A DNA stretch of 46,101 nucleotides from Fimenecus sp045532175 (lineage in GTDB: Bacteria > Bacillota > Clostridia > Oscillospirales > Acutalibacteraceae): positions 1 through 46,101 of the forward strand of contig JAZSFK010000060.1 of the NCBI GenBank assembly GCA_045532175.1, given 5' to 3'. The notes beneath the pieces are model-generated. The model did not search any database. It was not told where the DNA came from and saw only the letters and a list, made by a program, of their open reading frames with translations. Below, in pieces: positions 17,232 to 26,220 of this stretch. The stretch's first letter is position 1. The number at the start of each line of letters is the position of its first letter. Made by a program: the position numbers and the translations under genes.

Positions 17232-17804
17232 ATGGCAAAGACAGTTTTAGTTGAAACAAGTGCAAGACATGCTCATATCTCAAAGGAGCACCTTGAAATC
17301 CTTTTTGGCGAAGGCTATGAGCTTACAAAGAAAAAGGACCTCTCTCAACCAGGTCAGTACGCTTGTGAAGAAAGAATTGCAGTTATCGGCCCTAAAGGTC
17401 AGTTCCCGGGTGTTTCTATCCTTGGTCCTGTAAGACCTGCAACACAAGTTGAAATTTCTGCTTCTGATGCTCGTTCAATCGGCGTCCAGGCAGTTGTAAG
17501 AGAATCAGGTGACATCGCAGGCACACCAGGTTGCAAAATCGTTGGACCTAAAGGCGAAATCGAAATTGAAAACGGTGTTATTGTTGCAAAGCGTCATATT
17601 CACATGACTCCTGACGATGCTGAAAAATACGGCCTTGTTGACAAGCAGGTTGTTGAAGTTAAGGTTGCTTCAAACGACAGAACACTTACATTTGGTGATG
17701 TTGTAGTAAGAGTTCATCCTAACTTTGCACTTGCAATGCATATTGATACAGACGAATCAAACGCTGCACTCTGTGCACCGGGTACAATGGGTGAAATCCT
17801 TTAA
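17232..17804 (+). CDS. pduL: PduL-type phosphate acyltransferase (phosphotransacylase)
   Basis: 190 residues. Two homologous beta-barrel halves each carry the metal-binding histidine motif: SARHAHIS (about residues 10-17) and AKRHIHMTPDDA (about 119-130). Other family marks are LSQPGQYACEERI, ILGPVRPATQVEIS, and MHIDTDESNAAL near the end. The enzyme interconverts acyl-CoA and acyl phosphate (acetyl or propionyl). It stands alone with its own promoter and terminator and no microcompartment genes nearby, so it probably serves as the general phosphotransacetylase for acetate formation rather than a Pdu compartment. Confidence 0.95.
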   Translation: MAKTVLVETSARHAHISKEHLEILFGEGYELTKKKDLSQPGQYACEERIAVIGPKGQFPGVSILGPVRPATQVEISASDARSIGVQAVVRESGDIAGTPGCKIVGPKGEIEIENGVIVAKRHIHMTPDDAEKYGLVDKQVVEVKVASNDRTLTFGDVVVRVHPNFALAMHIDTDESNAALCAPGTMGEIL

Positions 17805-17823
17805 TAAGCGGAATATTTCTTAT

Positions 17824-17856
17824 TGGTGGTTAGTATTTACTAACCACCATTTTTTT
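17824..17856. terminator. Bidirectional intrinsic terminator
   Basis: Perfect 12-bp stem TGGTGGTTAGTA/TACTAACCACCA with a 2-base loop, followed by TTTTTTT, between the convergent pduL and membrane-protein genes. Confidence 0.9.
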
Positions 17857-17858
17857 GC

Positions 17859-18695
17859 CTAATTTTCAACTCTTTTATTGAAATAAAATATAATCGGTTT
17901 TTCCGGCTTTGATTCTGTAATTTTCGATGCTGTCAACGAATATTTAAAGCACCATTTACCTATAGTAATATAGGGCAAAACATAAACTATCGGAACAATA
18001 AAAATACAGGACAACAACCAGCCCGAATAAGACAAACAGTAAACAGCATATTTTACTGAGTGGTTTTCCATAAAATTTATACTTTTTACTATTACATTCA
18101 ATGGATTTTTTTCTTTATCTGTCAGAATGACAAAGGAACACATAGTATATCTTTTCAGTGTAATATAAAAGAAAAAAGCACCTACTATAAAGAGTATTAT
18201 TGCAGAAATAAATAAGGTTAAATTGATACTAAAGCCGTATTCCCCGTTTTTATAACTGTAAATTAACAGCAGTGAAACAGCTATACAAGGAGAAAAATAA
18301 ACCAAAAACCAGCTTATTGATAAACAGAAACGAATAACTGACACCATAAAATTTGTAAAGCATTGACGTAATGAAACACATTTTATTGCCTTAATTAAGG
18401 GTATCCTCTTATTAAGTGCTTTTAATAAGAAATAATTGTCGGCACAAAGTTTTAGGCTTTTATATACAAAAAGTGATAGCGTGATGCTTATGCCCATTGC
18501 TGAAAAACGGACATATTCCCCATAGAGTGAAAAATACTCATTGAGTTTTACATTATTTAACAATAACAACAAAAAATAATTTGCAGTTGCAAGTAAAAGA
18601 AATGATATAAATGGGAAAACTGAAACTATAAAACACTTGCAATAGTTTTTCATCATTCTTTTTTTTGCAACAAGTTTAAAGACGGAATTTTCCAT
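17859..18695 (-). CDS. Multi-pass membrane protein of unknown function
   Basis: 278 residues behind a strong GGGGGC site. About six long hydrophobic segments separated by short basic loops; N-terminus KLVAKKRMMKNYCKCF is cytoplasmic by positive-inside reasoning. No recognised catalytic motif. The layout of paired helices and a long membrane-proximal loop (KNPLNVIVKSINFMENH) is reminiscent of DUF975-type integral membrane proteins, but I cannot confirm this. Divergent from glmS with only 65 bases between the starts. Confidence 0.8.
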   Translation of the reverse strand: MENSVFKLVAKKRMMKNYCKCFIVSVFPFISFLLLATANYFLLLLLNNVKLNEYFSLYGEYVRFSAMGISITLSLFVYKSLKLCADNYFLLKALNKRIPLIKAIKCVSLRQCFTNFMVSVIRFCLSISWFLVYFSPCIAVSLLLIYSYKNGEYGFSINLTLFISAIILFIVGAFFFYITLKRYTMCSFVILTDKEKNPLNVIVKSINFMENHSVKYAVYCLSYSGWLLSCIFIVPIVYVLPYITIGKWCFKYSLTASKITESKPEKPIIFYFNKRVEN

Positions 18696-18760
18696 TATAT
18701 TGCCCCCTTCTGAAATATTTTTAACAACGAAAGCAAAAAAATACTTAAAGGAGAATATTT

Positions 18761-20578
18761 ATGTGCGGAATAGTTGGATTTATAGGAGAAAGTGATGCTG
18801 CCCCCATTCTTATTGAAGGCTTAAGTCGTCTTGAATATCGTGGCTATGACTCAGCAGGTATTGCAATTATCGGTGATGAGATTTCCATAATAAAGGAAAA
18901 GGGAAGAATTGAAAATCTGAAGGCTCAAATTGACGAAATCAAGCCTCACGGCACAATTGGTATTGGTCACACACGTTGGGCAACTCACGGTGTACCTGAC
19001 AAGGTCAATGCTCACCCACACGCATCAATGAACGGTGTTGTTACCCTTGTTCACAACGGAATTATTGAGAATTACATTGATATTAAAAACGACCTTATAG
19101 CAAGTGGCTACACATTTGAATCTGAAACCGACACTGAGGTTATTGCAAATCTTTTTGAAAGTCTTTTTGACGGTGATGCACTGGGTACACTTATAAAAAC
19201 GGCGGAAAAGTTAGAGGGTTCTTATGCTGTTGCTATGCTCATTCAAGGCTATGAGGACAGAATTTTCGCTATGAAAAAGGATAGTCCTATGATTGTGGGA
19301 AAGGGTGACGGACAGAATTATCTTGCTTCTGACATTCCTGCCATTCTGCCATATACAAGGGACTGCTACATTGTAAATGACGATGAGTTTATTGAAATAA
19401 GCAAAAATAAAATCAGGATTTTTAATAAAAATGGCACTGAAAAAAAGTTTGAAATCAAAACAATCAATTTAAATAATGAATCCGCTGAAAAATGCGGGTA
19501 TGATTACTTTATGGGAAAGGAAATATTTGAGCAACCTAAAGCTGTAAGAGATACTGTTTTCCCTCTTATAAAGGATAATAAAATTCAACTTCCTTTCGAG
19601 TTCCCCGAAAGCTTCATAAAAAATCTCAACCGCATCTATATTGTGGCTTGTGGCAGTGCTTATCACGTTGGTGTTACTGCGAAATACATTATTGAGGATA
19701 TGGTAAACATCCCCGTAATGGTTGATATTGCAAGTGAATTCAGATATAGAAAGCCTGTTTTAGGAAAAAATGACCTGTGTGTATTTATTAGTCAATCAGG
19801 TGAAACTGCCGATACTCTTGCGTCCCTACGTGAAGCAAAATCAAAAGGTGTGTTTACTCTTTCCGTTGTCAATGTACCGTTCAGTACTATTGCAAGAGAA
19901 AGTGACGGCGTTATCTATACAAATGCAGGTGCAGAAATTGCAGTTGCTACAACAAAAGCTTTCTCCGCACAATTAAGTGTTGCGTATATTCTTTCTGCAT
20001 ACCTGTCTTATAAAAAAGGTAATATAAATGACAATGAACTTAAGTTTTTCATAGATGAAATATTATCCTTGCCGGAAAAGATAAAGTCTGCTCTTGATTG
20101 TTATGAAGTTACGAAGAACCTTTCAAAGCATATTGCAACAAAGGAACACATCTTTTTTATTGGTCGTGGTATTGACTACCCTCTTTGTCTTGAAGGTGCA
20201 CTTAAATTAAAAGAAATTTCATATATCCACTGTGAGGGCTATGGTGCAGGGGAATTAAAGCACGGAACAATTTCACTTATTGAGAATGGTACAGTTGTTG
20301 TCGCAATCGCAACTGACGATAATCTTTACGGCAAAATGGTTTCTAACATCAAGGAAGTCCATGCTCGAGGTGCATATGTTATTGCAGTCGTAAAAGAAGG
20401 TACAAAAGGAATTGAAGATATTGCAGATAAAGTGATTTATATTCCGAATACATTAAAACTTCTAATGCCGTCACTTACTGTTATTCCGTTGCAATTACTT
20501 GCATACCACACAACAATTGAGCGTGGTCTTGATGTTGACAAACCAAGAAATCTTGCAAAATCAGTTACAGTTGAATAG
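18761..20578 (+). CDS. glmS: Glutamine-fructose-6-phosphate aminotransferase (isomerizing)
   Basis: 605 residues, full length. Makes glucosamine-6-phosphate from fructose-6-phosphate and glutamine, the first step to UDP-GlcNAc and peptidoglycan. N-terminal glutaminase with catalytic Cys2 (MCGIVGFIGE) and GHTRWATHG (about 71-79), then two SIS domains (CGSAYHVG about 300; FISQSGETADTL about 345), ending in the conserved DKPRNLAKSVTVE. Only 65 bases separate it from the divergent gene, so there is no room for the roughly 170-nt glmS ribozyme common in other Firmicutes. AAAGGAG precedes the start. Confidence 0.98.
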   Translation: MCGIVGFIGESDAAPILIEGLSRLEYRGYDSAGIAIIGDEISIIKEKGRIENLKAQIDEIKPHGTIGIGHTRWATHGVPDKVNAHPHASMNGVVTLVHNGIIENYIDIKNDLIASGYTFESETDTEVIANLFESLFDGDALGTLIKTAEKLEGSYAVAMLIQGYEDRIFAMKKDSPMIVGKGDGQNYLASDIPAILPYTRDCYIVNDDEFIEISKNKIRIFNKNGTEKKFEIKTINLNNESAEKCGYDYFMGKEIFEQPKAVRDTVFPLIKDNKIQLPFEFPESFIKNLNRIYIVACGSAYHVGVTAKYIIEDMVNIPVMVDIASEFRYRKPVLGKNDLCVFISQSGETADTLASLREAKSKGVFTLSVVNVPFSTIARESDGVIYTNAGAEIAVATTKAFSAQLSVAYILSAYLSYKKGNINDNELKFFIDEILSLPEKIKSALDCYEVTKNLSKHIATKEHIFFIGRGIDYPLCLEGALKLKEISYIHCEGYGAGELKHGTISLIENGTVVVAIATDDNLYGKMVSNIKEVHARGAYVIAVVKEGTKGIEDIADKVIYIPNTLKLLMPSLTVIPLQLLAYHTTIERGLDVDKPRNLAKSVTVE

Positions 20579-20585
20579 TATTTAT

Positions 20586-20619
20586 GAAACTCCTGTTTTT
20601 TCACGGGAGTTTCTTTTTT
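20586..20619 (+). terminator. Intrinsic terminator after glmS
   Basis: GAAACTCC (20586-20593) pairs with GGAGTTTC (20606-20613), followed by TTTTTTC. Confidence 0.85.
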
Positions 20620-20623
20620 CTTA

Positions 20624-20651
20624 TTGAAATATATACAGTTTGTGATAGAAT
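20624..20651 (+). promoter_or_regulatory. Promoter for the dehydrogenase/amidohydrolase operon
   Basis: TTGAAA (20624-20629), 16 bases, TAGAAT (20646-20651). A possible upstream TTG start coincides with the -35 box, so translation must begin further down. Confidence 0.55.
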
Positions 20652-20686
20652 ATTTTACAGAAACATTATTTGAAATGAGTGATAAT

Positions 20687-21892
20687 ATGAAAACTTATGC
20701 TACATATTTTCAGAATAGTGAAACAAATCCTCTTTGCTATGGTGAGATTAACTTAATTAATCCGCCAAGACAAAGACTCAGAAATGAAGAATTAAAGGTT
20801 GGTATTGAGGCTTATCCTGTTTTTTGTGGTTTCTGTGGTACTGATATGGAGCTTATGAGAATGGGGCAGAATAACAACCTTTCTCATAAATTCCCAAAAG
20901 GTGAAAAAAGACTTATCAACGGTCACGAGGGAGTTGTTTGGGTACCATCCCAAAATCGTTTTGCTATCGTTTTAATCCGTGGTGGTGACAGTTTTGACCC
21001 CACAAGGTTTACTGAGGATGAAACATATTTTGAATATGGTTGTGACGGTGCGGACGGTATTTTCTGCGACAAGGGATATTTTAATCCCGATATGCTCCTC
21101 ACATTACCCCAAGAGCATAATTCTTACAAAAAGATTCCTCTCTCTCTTGCTAAAAAGTTAGTTTTCTCTGACCCTTATGCTTGTGCAGTTTTCCAGCATG
21201 AAAGAATGTGCGACATTGGTATGGCACAGAATTTCAGAGTTGAAATGGCAAAGAGAAAATGCGACAAAGCGGCTGCTATGGAATATGCTGTTGAAAGCAC
21301 CTTCGAGAGAACAGTAATCTTTGGTCTTGGCACAACGGGTCTTTTCATTGGTGACCAAATCAGAAGAAATCATCCTGATGCTAAAATACTTTTTGTTGCA
21401 AGAAGTCCTGAAGACAGCAACAAGGCAAGGTTTGTAAAGAATGTTCTTAACTGTGATTACCTTTCAAGCGGGAATTTCACAATGGAGGAAACTGCAAGGG
21501 CAATTATAGATAGAATTGGTGGTACTGCAACTGTTTTTGTTGGCACATCAGGTACAGAAATTGAACATAAAATCGCTTTTGACCTTGAGGTTTTAGGCTG
21601 TAACGGAATTTACAACAGTTTCTCTTTAGGTCCAAAGGTGACTTATGATACAATGCCTTTCGGTTTTAAAAACCATGTTATTTTTGCATCCATTAACTTT
21701 ACACAGAAACATATGGAAGAAGCAATCCGTATTCTTTGTGAAAGTCGTTTTAATGAATTAGTTGAGCTTATTGACAAGGATGAATTCACATCCGACCCTA
21801 TGGATGCCTATGTAAACAAGATTTATTCCAAAAATGCACCACTTAAAACTGCAGTTGTATGGAACAAAGAATTTATTGATATGGAGAAATAA
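20687..21892 (+). CDS. Zinc-dependent MDR-family sugar/alcohol dehydrogenase
   Basis: About 401 residues. ATG 20687 is preferred (GAGTGA 5 bases upstream); ATG 20675 is also possible. Medium-chain dehydrogenase features: zinc-ligand region CGFCGTDMEL (about residues 46-55), GHEGVVW (about 86), and the nucleotide-binding FGLGTTGLFIGDQI (about 205). It lacks the four-cysteine structural zinc loop of its neighbour; instead there is a longer insert (GCDGADGIFC). This resembles glucose/galactose 1-dehydrogenase-type enzymes more than ordinary alcohol dehydrogenases. It is the first of three tightly packed genes (next gap 2 bases), probably oxidising a sugar or polyol. Confidence 0.82.
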   Translation: MKTYATYFQNSETNPLCYGEINLINPPRQRLRNEELKVGIEAYPVFCGFCGTDMELMRMGQNNNLSHKFPKGEKRLINGHEGVVWVPSQNRFAIVLIRGGDSFDPTRFTEDETYFEYGCDGADGIFCDKGYFNPDMLLTLPQEHNSYKKIPLSLAKKLVFSDPYACAVFQHERMCDIGMAQNFRVEMAKRKCDKAAAMEYAVESTFERTVIFGLGTTGLFIGDQIRRNHPDAKILFVARSPEDSNKARFVKNVLNCDYLSSGNFTMEETARAIIDRIGGTATVFVGTSGTEIEHKIAFDLEVLGCNGIYNSFSLGPKVTYDTMPFGFKNHVIFASINFTQKHMEEAIRILCESRFNELVELIDKDEFTSDPMDAYVNKIYSKNAPLKTAVVWNKEFIDMEK

Positions 21893-21894
21893 TT

Positions 21895-22908
21895 ATGAAA
21901 GCTATTCAGATTACTACACCCGGTGTAATTAACTTGATTGACAAGGAAATCCCTGTTGCAAGTGAGGGTGAGGCATTACTTAAAGTAAAATACTGTGGTA
22001 TTTGCGGTGCTGACGTTGCATCCTACACAGGAAATCAGCCTTTCACTACGTACCCTCGTATTCCGGGACACGAATTCAGTGCAGAAATAGTGTCTGTACC
22101 CGAAAATGATAAAGGATTAAAGGCAGGAGATATTATTACTTGCAACCCATATTTCAACTGTGGCGGTTGCTATGCTTGTAAGCGTGGTATTGTAAATGCT
22201 TGCTACGACAATCAGACAATGGGTGTTCAGCGAGATGGCAGTTTTCAGGAATACATCACAATGCCTGTTGAAAGACTTATTGACGGTAAAGGTCTTTCTG
22301 CACAGGAATTAGCATTAATTGAGCCATTTTCCATCAGTTGCCACGCACTTTCAAGAGCAGAAGTTAAAGAGGGTGACAATCTTCTTATTATGGGTGCCGG
22401 TCCTATCGGTCTTTTTGCTATGATTAAGGCAAAGGCTATGGGTGCAAGAGTTATGATTGCAGATATGCTTGAAAGCAGATTAAATCTTGCAAGAGAATAT
22501 GGTGCAGATATGATTGTGAACGTTAAGGAAAAAGACCTTCACGAAAGTGCACTTGAATTCACAAACGGAAACGGATTTGATGTTTGTGTTGAGGCTTGCG
22601 GTGCCCCTGAAACATTCCTTTCTTGTATTGACGAGGCAAGTCACGGTGCTAACATTATCTTAATCGGTAATGGCAAAAGAAATACTGATTTCTTACACTC
22701 AATTATCCTTAAAAAGGAACTTAACATCTTTGGTAGCCGTAATGCTTTCACAAAGGACTTTGAAGAACTTATTGACCTTGTTGCAAGTGGTAAGGTTGAT
22801 GTTTTGAAGATGGTTAGCGGTATTTATAAGAAAGAAGACACACAAGAAGCATTTGAAAGCCTAAAAAATAACGACGGTTCACTTTGCAAGCTCCTTATTG
22901 AATTCTAA
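21895..22908 (+). CDS. Zinc-binding alcohol/polyol dehydrogenase (threonine/sorbitol DH-like)
   Basis: 337 residues, full MDR architecture: catalytic zinc ligands CGICGAD (about residue 35-41) and GHEFSAEI (about 61), structural zinc loop CNPYFNCGGCYACKRGIVNAC (about 83-103), and Rossmann motif MGAGPIGLFAM (about 166). Likely an NAD-dependent oxidation of a secondary hydroxyl on a sugar, polyol or hydroxy acid. The start follows the previous stop by 2 bases, so the two are translationally coupled and probably act in sequence on the same substrate. Confidence 0.9.
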   Translation: MKAIQITTPGVINLIDKEIPVASEGEALLKVKYCGICGADVASYTGNQPFTTYPRIPGHEFSAEIVSVPENDKGLKAGDIITCNPYFNCGGCYACKRGIVNACYDNQTMGVQRDGSFQEYITMPVERLIDGKGLSAQELALIEPFSISCHALSRAEVKEGDNLLIMGAGPIGLFAMIKAKAMGARVMIADMLESRLNLAREYGADMIVNVKEKDLHESALEFTNGNGFDVCVEACGAPETFLSCIDEASHGANIILIGNGKRNTDFLHSIILKKELNIFGSRNAFTKDFEELIDLVASGKVDVLKMVSGIYKKEDTQEAFESLKNNDGSLCKLLIEF

Positions 22909-22922
22909 TTAGGTGAAAAACT

Positions 22923-23795
22923 ATGATGATAATTGATGCTCATGCCCATTTGTGGAAAAAACAGCAGGGCAAGGTAAACGGGAAAGACGTTTTTCCCGTT
23001 GGTGACGGAAAAAGCAATTTTGGCGGAGAAGTCCGTCAGATGATGCCACCATATATGAGTGATGACGAAAACACTGTTGAAAGATTTGTTGCCAATATGA
23101 ATTATGCAGGTGTCAGCGGTGCCGTTATTACTCAGGAAGAAATCGACGGAAATCAGGACTCATATCTTTTAACTGCAAAGAAAAAGTATGCTGACAGAAT
23201 TAAAATCTGTTCACTATATGAAGAAGGTAAGCCTTTTGCAACAGATGGTTTTGACGGAATCAAGCTCTGTGCAGGCAGACTTAAAACTCAGGATTTGACA
23301 AAGCACTACAAGGTTTTTGAAACTGCTTTGAAAAATAATATGTTCATTTCAATTGATTTGGCGGACGGTAACGCACAAACAGACTCACTTCTTGAACTGA
23401 TTAAGCAATATCCTGATTTAAGAATTGCCATCGGTCACTTTGGAATGGTCACAAGGGAAAATTGGACCCAACAGATTAAACTTGCCCGTGAAAAAAATGT
23501 ATTTGTTGAAAGCGGTGGAATTACTTGGCTTTATAACTACGAATTTTACCCCTACCCTACTGCTATTAAATCAATCAAAGAAGCTGCCGACATCTGTGGG
23601 ATTGAAAAACTTATGTGGGGTAGCGATTACCCTCGTACAATGGTTGAAATCACCTACAAAATGAGTTTTGACTTTGTGCTAAAGTCAAAGGAATTGACCG
23701 ACACTGAAAAGCTATTATTCCTTTCGGAAAATGCAATTAGTTTCTATGGCTTTGACAATGTAAAGGAACAAGAAATCATACCGAATATGCTATAA
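22923..23795 (+). CDS. TIM-barrel amidohydrolase (amidohydrolase-2 family)
   Basis: 290 residues. Metal-ligand signature IDAHAHLW (about residues 4-11), GIKLCAGRL (about 104), IAIGHFGM (about 163; His ligand), and WGSDYPRT (about 233; Asp ligand), characteristic of the amidohydrolase-2 (ACMSD/lactonase-like) group. A lactonase acting on the aldonolactone made by the dehydrogenases upstream is a reasonable reading of this three-gene operon, but decarboxylase or amidase activity cannot be excluded. Ends at an intrinsic terminator. Confidence 0.85.
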   Translation: MMIIDAHAHLWKKQQGKVNGKDVFPVGDGKSNFGGEVRQMMPPYMSDDENTVERFVANMNYAGVSGAVITQEEIDGNQDSYLLTAKKKYADRIKICSLYEEGKPFATDGFDGIKLCAGRLKTQDLTKHYKVFETALKNNMFISIDLADGNAQTDSLLELIKQYPDLRIAIGHFGMVTRENWTQQIKLAREKNVFVESGGITWLYNYEFYPYPTAIKSIKEAADICGIEKLMWGSDYPRTMVEITYKMSFDFVLKSKELTDTEKLLFLSENAISFYGFDNVKEQEIIPNML

Positions 23796-23801
23796 ATTGC
23801 A

Positions 23802-23836
23802 AAAACTGTCCTGAAAATATCAGGGCAGTTTTGTTT
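23802..23836 (+). terminator. Intrinsic terminator of the dehydrogenase operon
   Basis: AAAACTGTCCTGA and TCAGGGCAGTTTT form an imperfect stem followed by GTTTTAT. Confidence 0.8.
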
Positions 23837-23849
23837 TATAATAGGCATA

Positions 23850-23881
23850 AAAAATAGGGCGAGGAGAAAAACTCCTCGCCC
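23850..23881 (-). terminator. Terminator for the minus-strand small-protein cluster
   Basis: Perfect 10-bp stem GGGCGAGGAG/CTCCTCGCCC (23857-23881) with the U-run on the minus-strand side (A-run at 23850-23854). Confidence 0.8.
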
Positions 23882-23906
23882 TTGGGTATTAAATTGTAAT
23901 TGTCAG

Positions 23907-23949
23907 CACACACAACCATCCCCTGTATTGTCCGTGTGTTCCTGTGTGG
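23907..23949. repeat. Decayed copy of the 23-base near-palindromic repeat
   Basis: CACACAACCATCCCCTGTA and, a few bases on, GTGTGTTCCTGTGTGG resemble the two halves of the repeat found intact at 24278, 24873, 25297, 25331 and 26197. Confidence 0.45.
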
Positions 23950-24258
23950 TCACCAAAGACCATTTAATGTCATAAACAAATCAACAACAACATTACCTAT
24001 TACAATTATAAATGAAAAAACACAAAAGAAACCATAAGTTGTCTTCTTTTTATCGGTTTTGTCTTTTTCTTTCCAACTGATATATAAATAAAAACATACC
24101 GGCAAACAATATCCAAAAGTAAAAATTGCCCTTAAGAAGACATTGCCTTGAATGACTTGTTTTGAGATTAAGGCTCCAATTATAATAAAAGCAATAGTTA
24201 TAAAAAATAAATAATTTTTGTTATTTTTCAAATAGTTTAATATTTTTATGATATTCAT
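23950..24258 (-). CDS. Small membrane protein, unknown
   Basis: 102 residues. The open frame runs back through a repeat, but MNIIKILNYL at 24258 has GAAGAGG at proper spacing and is the natural start. Four hydrophobic segments, with a Lys-rich loop (KEKDKTDKKK) near residue 75. No family recognised. First of four minus-strand small genes separated by the 23-base repeats. Confidence 0.65.
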   Translation of the reverse strand: MNIIKILNYLKNNKNYLFFITIAFIIIGALISKQVIQGNVFLRAIFTFGYCLPVCFYLYISWKEKDKTDKKKTTYGFFCVFSFIIVIGNVVVDLFMTLNGLW

Positions 24259-24277
24259 TCGATACACCTCTTCCACA

Positions 24278-24300
24278 ACACAAGGAACCGTCCCCTGTGT
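24278..24300. repeat. 23-base near-palindromic intergenic repeat
   Basis: ACACAAGGAACCG then TCCCCTGTGT: nearly self-complementary (ACACARGG...CCYTGTGT). Lies just upstream of a small gene. Confidence 0.8.
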
Positions 24301-24339
24301 ACTCACCTGATTGGTCCCTAATTGGTATTGTTCTCACCC

Positions 24340-24828
24340 TTAGTCTGTTCCTAATGCTTTTGCACCTTCAGGAATAGGAACAGTTTTTATCCACTGACTA
24401 AAGTAATCAATATTTAAATTCTCACATTTTTGTTGATAATCTGCAATGTCGTAAGGACCAAAGACTATATCATTTTTTGTATCGATAATATAATAATTTG
24501 GAGTTAAAGAGTTAGTTTCATCTTCTATATCTTTATAAGTTTGTTCTGCTTTCCCTTGTATCTGCTTCACTCCAATATACATGTCATTAAAACAAAATTC
24601 TATAACATAAGTTTCAATTATTATATCTAAAGAAACTCCCGTATATTTTCCTATTACTATATCATTCGAATTAATTTGCCAAACTTGGTAATTATTTGGT
24701 AGCTTATCATATTTCCAGTCATTTGAACCAAAATTAAAGGTAGAACATGCAGAAAAAACTATAGAAAAAATTACAATAATAAAAATAAAGAAACAAAACT
24801 TAATATTCCCATTTCGTCTTGTAAACAT
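24340..24828 (-). CDS. Predicted lipoprotein, unknown
   Basis: 162 residues from ATG 24828 (GGGAGG upstream); the upstream part of the frame is repeat sequence. N-terminus MFTRRNGNIKFC, then a hydrophobic stretch ending at lipobox VFSAC-S (Cys about residue 28), so it should be lipid-anchored outside the membrane. The mature part contains an ABC-like beta pattern (ndivigkytGVSLDIIIETY; YYIIDTKNDIVFGPYD) without a known motif. Neighbouring genes also encode membrane or lipoprotein products, possibly a cell-surface cluster. Confidence 0.75.
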   Translation of the reverse strand: MFTRRNGNIKFCFFIFIIVIFSIVFSACSTFNFGSNDWKYDKLPNNYQVWQINSNDIVIGKYTGVSLDIIIETYVIEFCFNDMYIGVKQIQGKAEQTYKDIEDETNSLTPNYYIIDTKNDIVFGPYDIADYQQKCENLNIDYFSQWIKTVPIPEGAKALGTD

Positions 24829-24872
24829 AGTTTGCCTCCCAATAGTAGTCGATTCCAACATTGTTCTCGGAA

Positions 24873-24894
24873 ACACAAGGAACCGTCCCCTGTG
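24873..24894. repeat. 23-base near-palindromic intergenic repeat
   Basis: Same unit as at 24278, in the same orientation, here just before the lipoprotein gene. Confidence 0.8.
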
Positions 24895-24916
24895 CACTCC
24901 CTATGCACTCTTCCAC

Positions 24917-25192
24917 TCACAAAGTTAATAAACACATGAAGACAACAATAGGAACTTGAATCCATTGCAAATATACTATTATACGTAACCACTTAGGGAC
25001 TATTCTACTTTTTATAAAGAAAGCCTCAGATATTCCAAGTAAGGTAAACGCAACAAGAACCATTTTTAAAGCCCATGAAATATTTATCCCATTAACAAAA
25101 TTATGTCTAAAAAAGAAAAACTGCACATTGCAAAATATAATAGTAACAATAAGGAATACTATGCCCAAAATAATATATTTTTTATTCCTCAT
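24917..25192 (-). CDS. Small membrane protein, unknown
   Basis: 91 residues with three hydrophobic segments (IILGIVFLIVTIIFCNVQFFFF; ALKMVLVAFTLLGISEAFF; IIVYLQWIQVPIVVFMCLL). Start MRNKKY with GGGGTGAT upstream. No family recognised. Confidence 0.65.
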   Translation of the reverse strand: MRNKKYIILGIVFLIVTIIFCNVQFFFFRHNFVNGINISWALKMVLVAFTLLGISEAFFIKSRIVPKWLRIIVYLQWIQVPIVVFMCLLTL

Positions 25193-25296
25193 ATATTTCT
25201 ATCACCCCTAGTTCTCCCAAAAAAGTATCGGTATTAAACCTTACTTGTACGTTTCCACCAACAAAAAAGTATAACTCAACTCCTATTATTTCTATA

Positions 25297-25352
25297 ACAC
25301 AAGGAACCGTCCCCTGTGCACTCTTCGTCAACACAAGGAACCGTCCCCTGTG
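25297..25352. repeat. Tandem pair of the 23-base repeat
   Basis: Two identical 22-base units (25297-25318 and 25331-25352) 34 bases apart in direct orientation. A 68-codon frame crosses them on the minus strand; its C-terminal 37 residues (VELYFFVGGNVQVRF...) could be a remnant of a small gene broken by repeat insertion, but this is weak. Confidence 0.8.
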
Positions 25353-25363
25353 CATATCCTCCA

Positions 25364-26104
25364 TCAAGACTGAAATAATATCCCACAATCTATCATATAA
25401 TCCTTTTTTTCGTCAGATAGTATTTTAGGATACTTAGACAATTCATTACTGAATTCTTGCTGACTTACAGAAACTTGTTTTCCATCACAAATCACATAAT
25501 AGTTTCCAGAATCACACCCAAAAGTCTTATGGACCATTATTGTATTATCCTCTTCTAAGGATTGTATCTCATATTCAAAAGAATCAGCTCCTGAATCATT
25601 AAAAACAAAAATGTTGCCTGATTCTAAAATCATTGCTCTATGGTTATACCAATACGCATCTAACAACTGAGGTTTATCAAAATTAATTGTAAAAACTGCA
25701 AGAATAAAATAATCCTCTCGTAACAATATTAATTCAGTAACACCATCATTATTAATATCATATAGCGAATAGCCAAAGCTCTCCAATGAGGTATTCTGTA
25801 ACCCTTTTCTTGAATCTATTACCATACAATTCCATTCGTACTGTAATTTTAAATTGGGTGATTTAAAAAAGCCATTATTAACTTTATATTCAAAATCATC
25901 TGAAAATAAATCATCAACAAATTCATAATAATCAAGCAATACAGACTTATACGCATCTGGAACGCTTAAATAATTATGAGGAAGAGGAGTGACGATATCT
26001 TCTTGAATTTTTTGATTATCGGGATTTTCTGCCTTACAACATCCTACAAATATTATTGCTATTAATATAACAATCGTAATTACCTTATTAAGTATATGTC
26101 TCAT
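25364..26104 (-). CDS. Predicted lipoprotein with EF-hand-like calcium loop
   Basis: 246 residues from ATG 26104 (GAGGTG upstream; the preceding ATG lies outside the SD). Signal MRHILNKVITIVILIAIIFVGC-C gives a lipobox Cys at about residue 22. A loop YDINNDGVTELIL (about residue 115) has the D-x-N-x-D-G spacing of FG-GAP/dockerin calcium-binding loops, which is common in secreted Clostridium proteins. The remaining beta-rich domain is unassigned. Likely surface-exposed sensor or binding protein; function unknown. Confidence 0.75.
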   Translation of the reverse strand: MRHILNKVITIVILIAIIFVGCCKAENPDNQKIQEDIVTPLPHNYLSVPDAYKSVLLDYYEFVDDLFSDDFEYKVNNGFFKSPNLKLQYEWNCMVIDSRKGLQNTSLESFGYSLYDINNDGVTELILLREDYFILAVFTINFDKPQLLDAYWYNHRAMILESGNIFVFNDSGADSFEYEIQSLEEDNTIMVHKTFGCDSGNYYVICDGKQVSVSQQEFSNELSKYPKILSDEKKDYMIDCGILFQS

Positions 26105-26196
26105 AAAACACCTCATCCAAAATAATTGTACCAATATTTTGCATATGAAATTCTCTTACTCATATGTAGAGCACTTGGTCTTTCATAAGAATAGAA

Positions 26197-26220
26197 ACAC
26201 AAGGGGACGGTTCCTTGTGT
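26197..26220. repeat. 23-base repeat, inverted orientation
   Basis: ACACAAGGGGACGG then TTCCTTGTGT, the reverse complement type of the units at 24.3-25.4 kb and a better palindrome. A half copy (ACACAAGGGACAG) follows at 26291-26303. The region 26221-26407 holds no other feature I can support. Confidence 0.75.

Noticed and set aside
25182..25388. 68-codon minus-strand ORF
   Set aside because: Its first half is translated repeat sequence and it overlaps neighbouring genes; at most a remnant.
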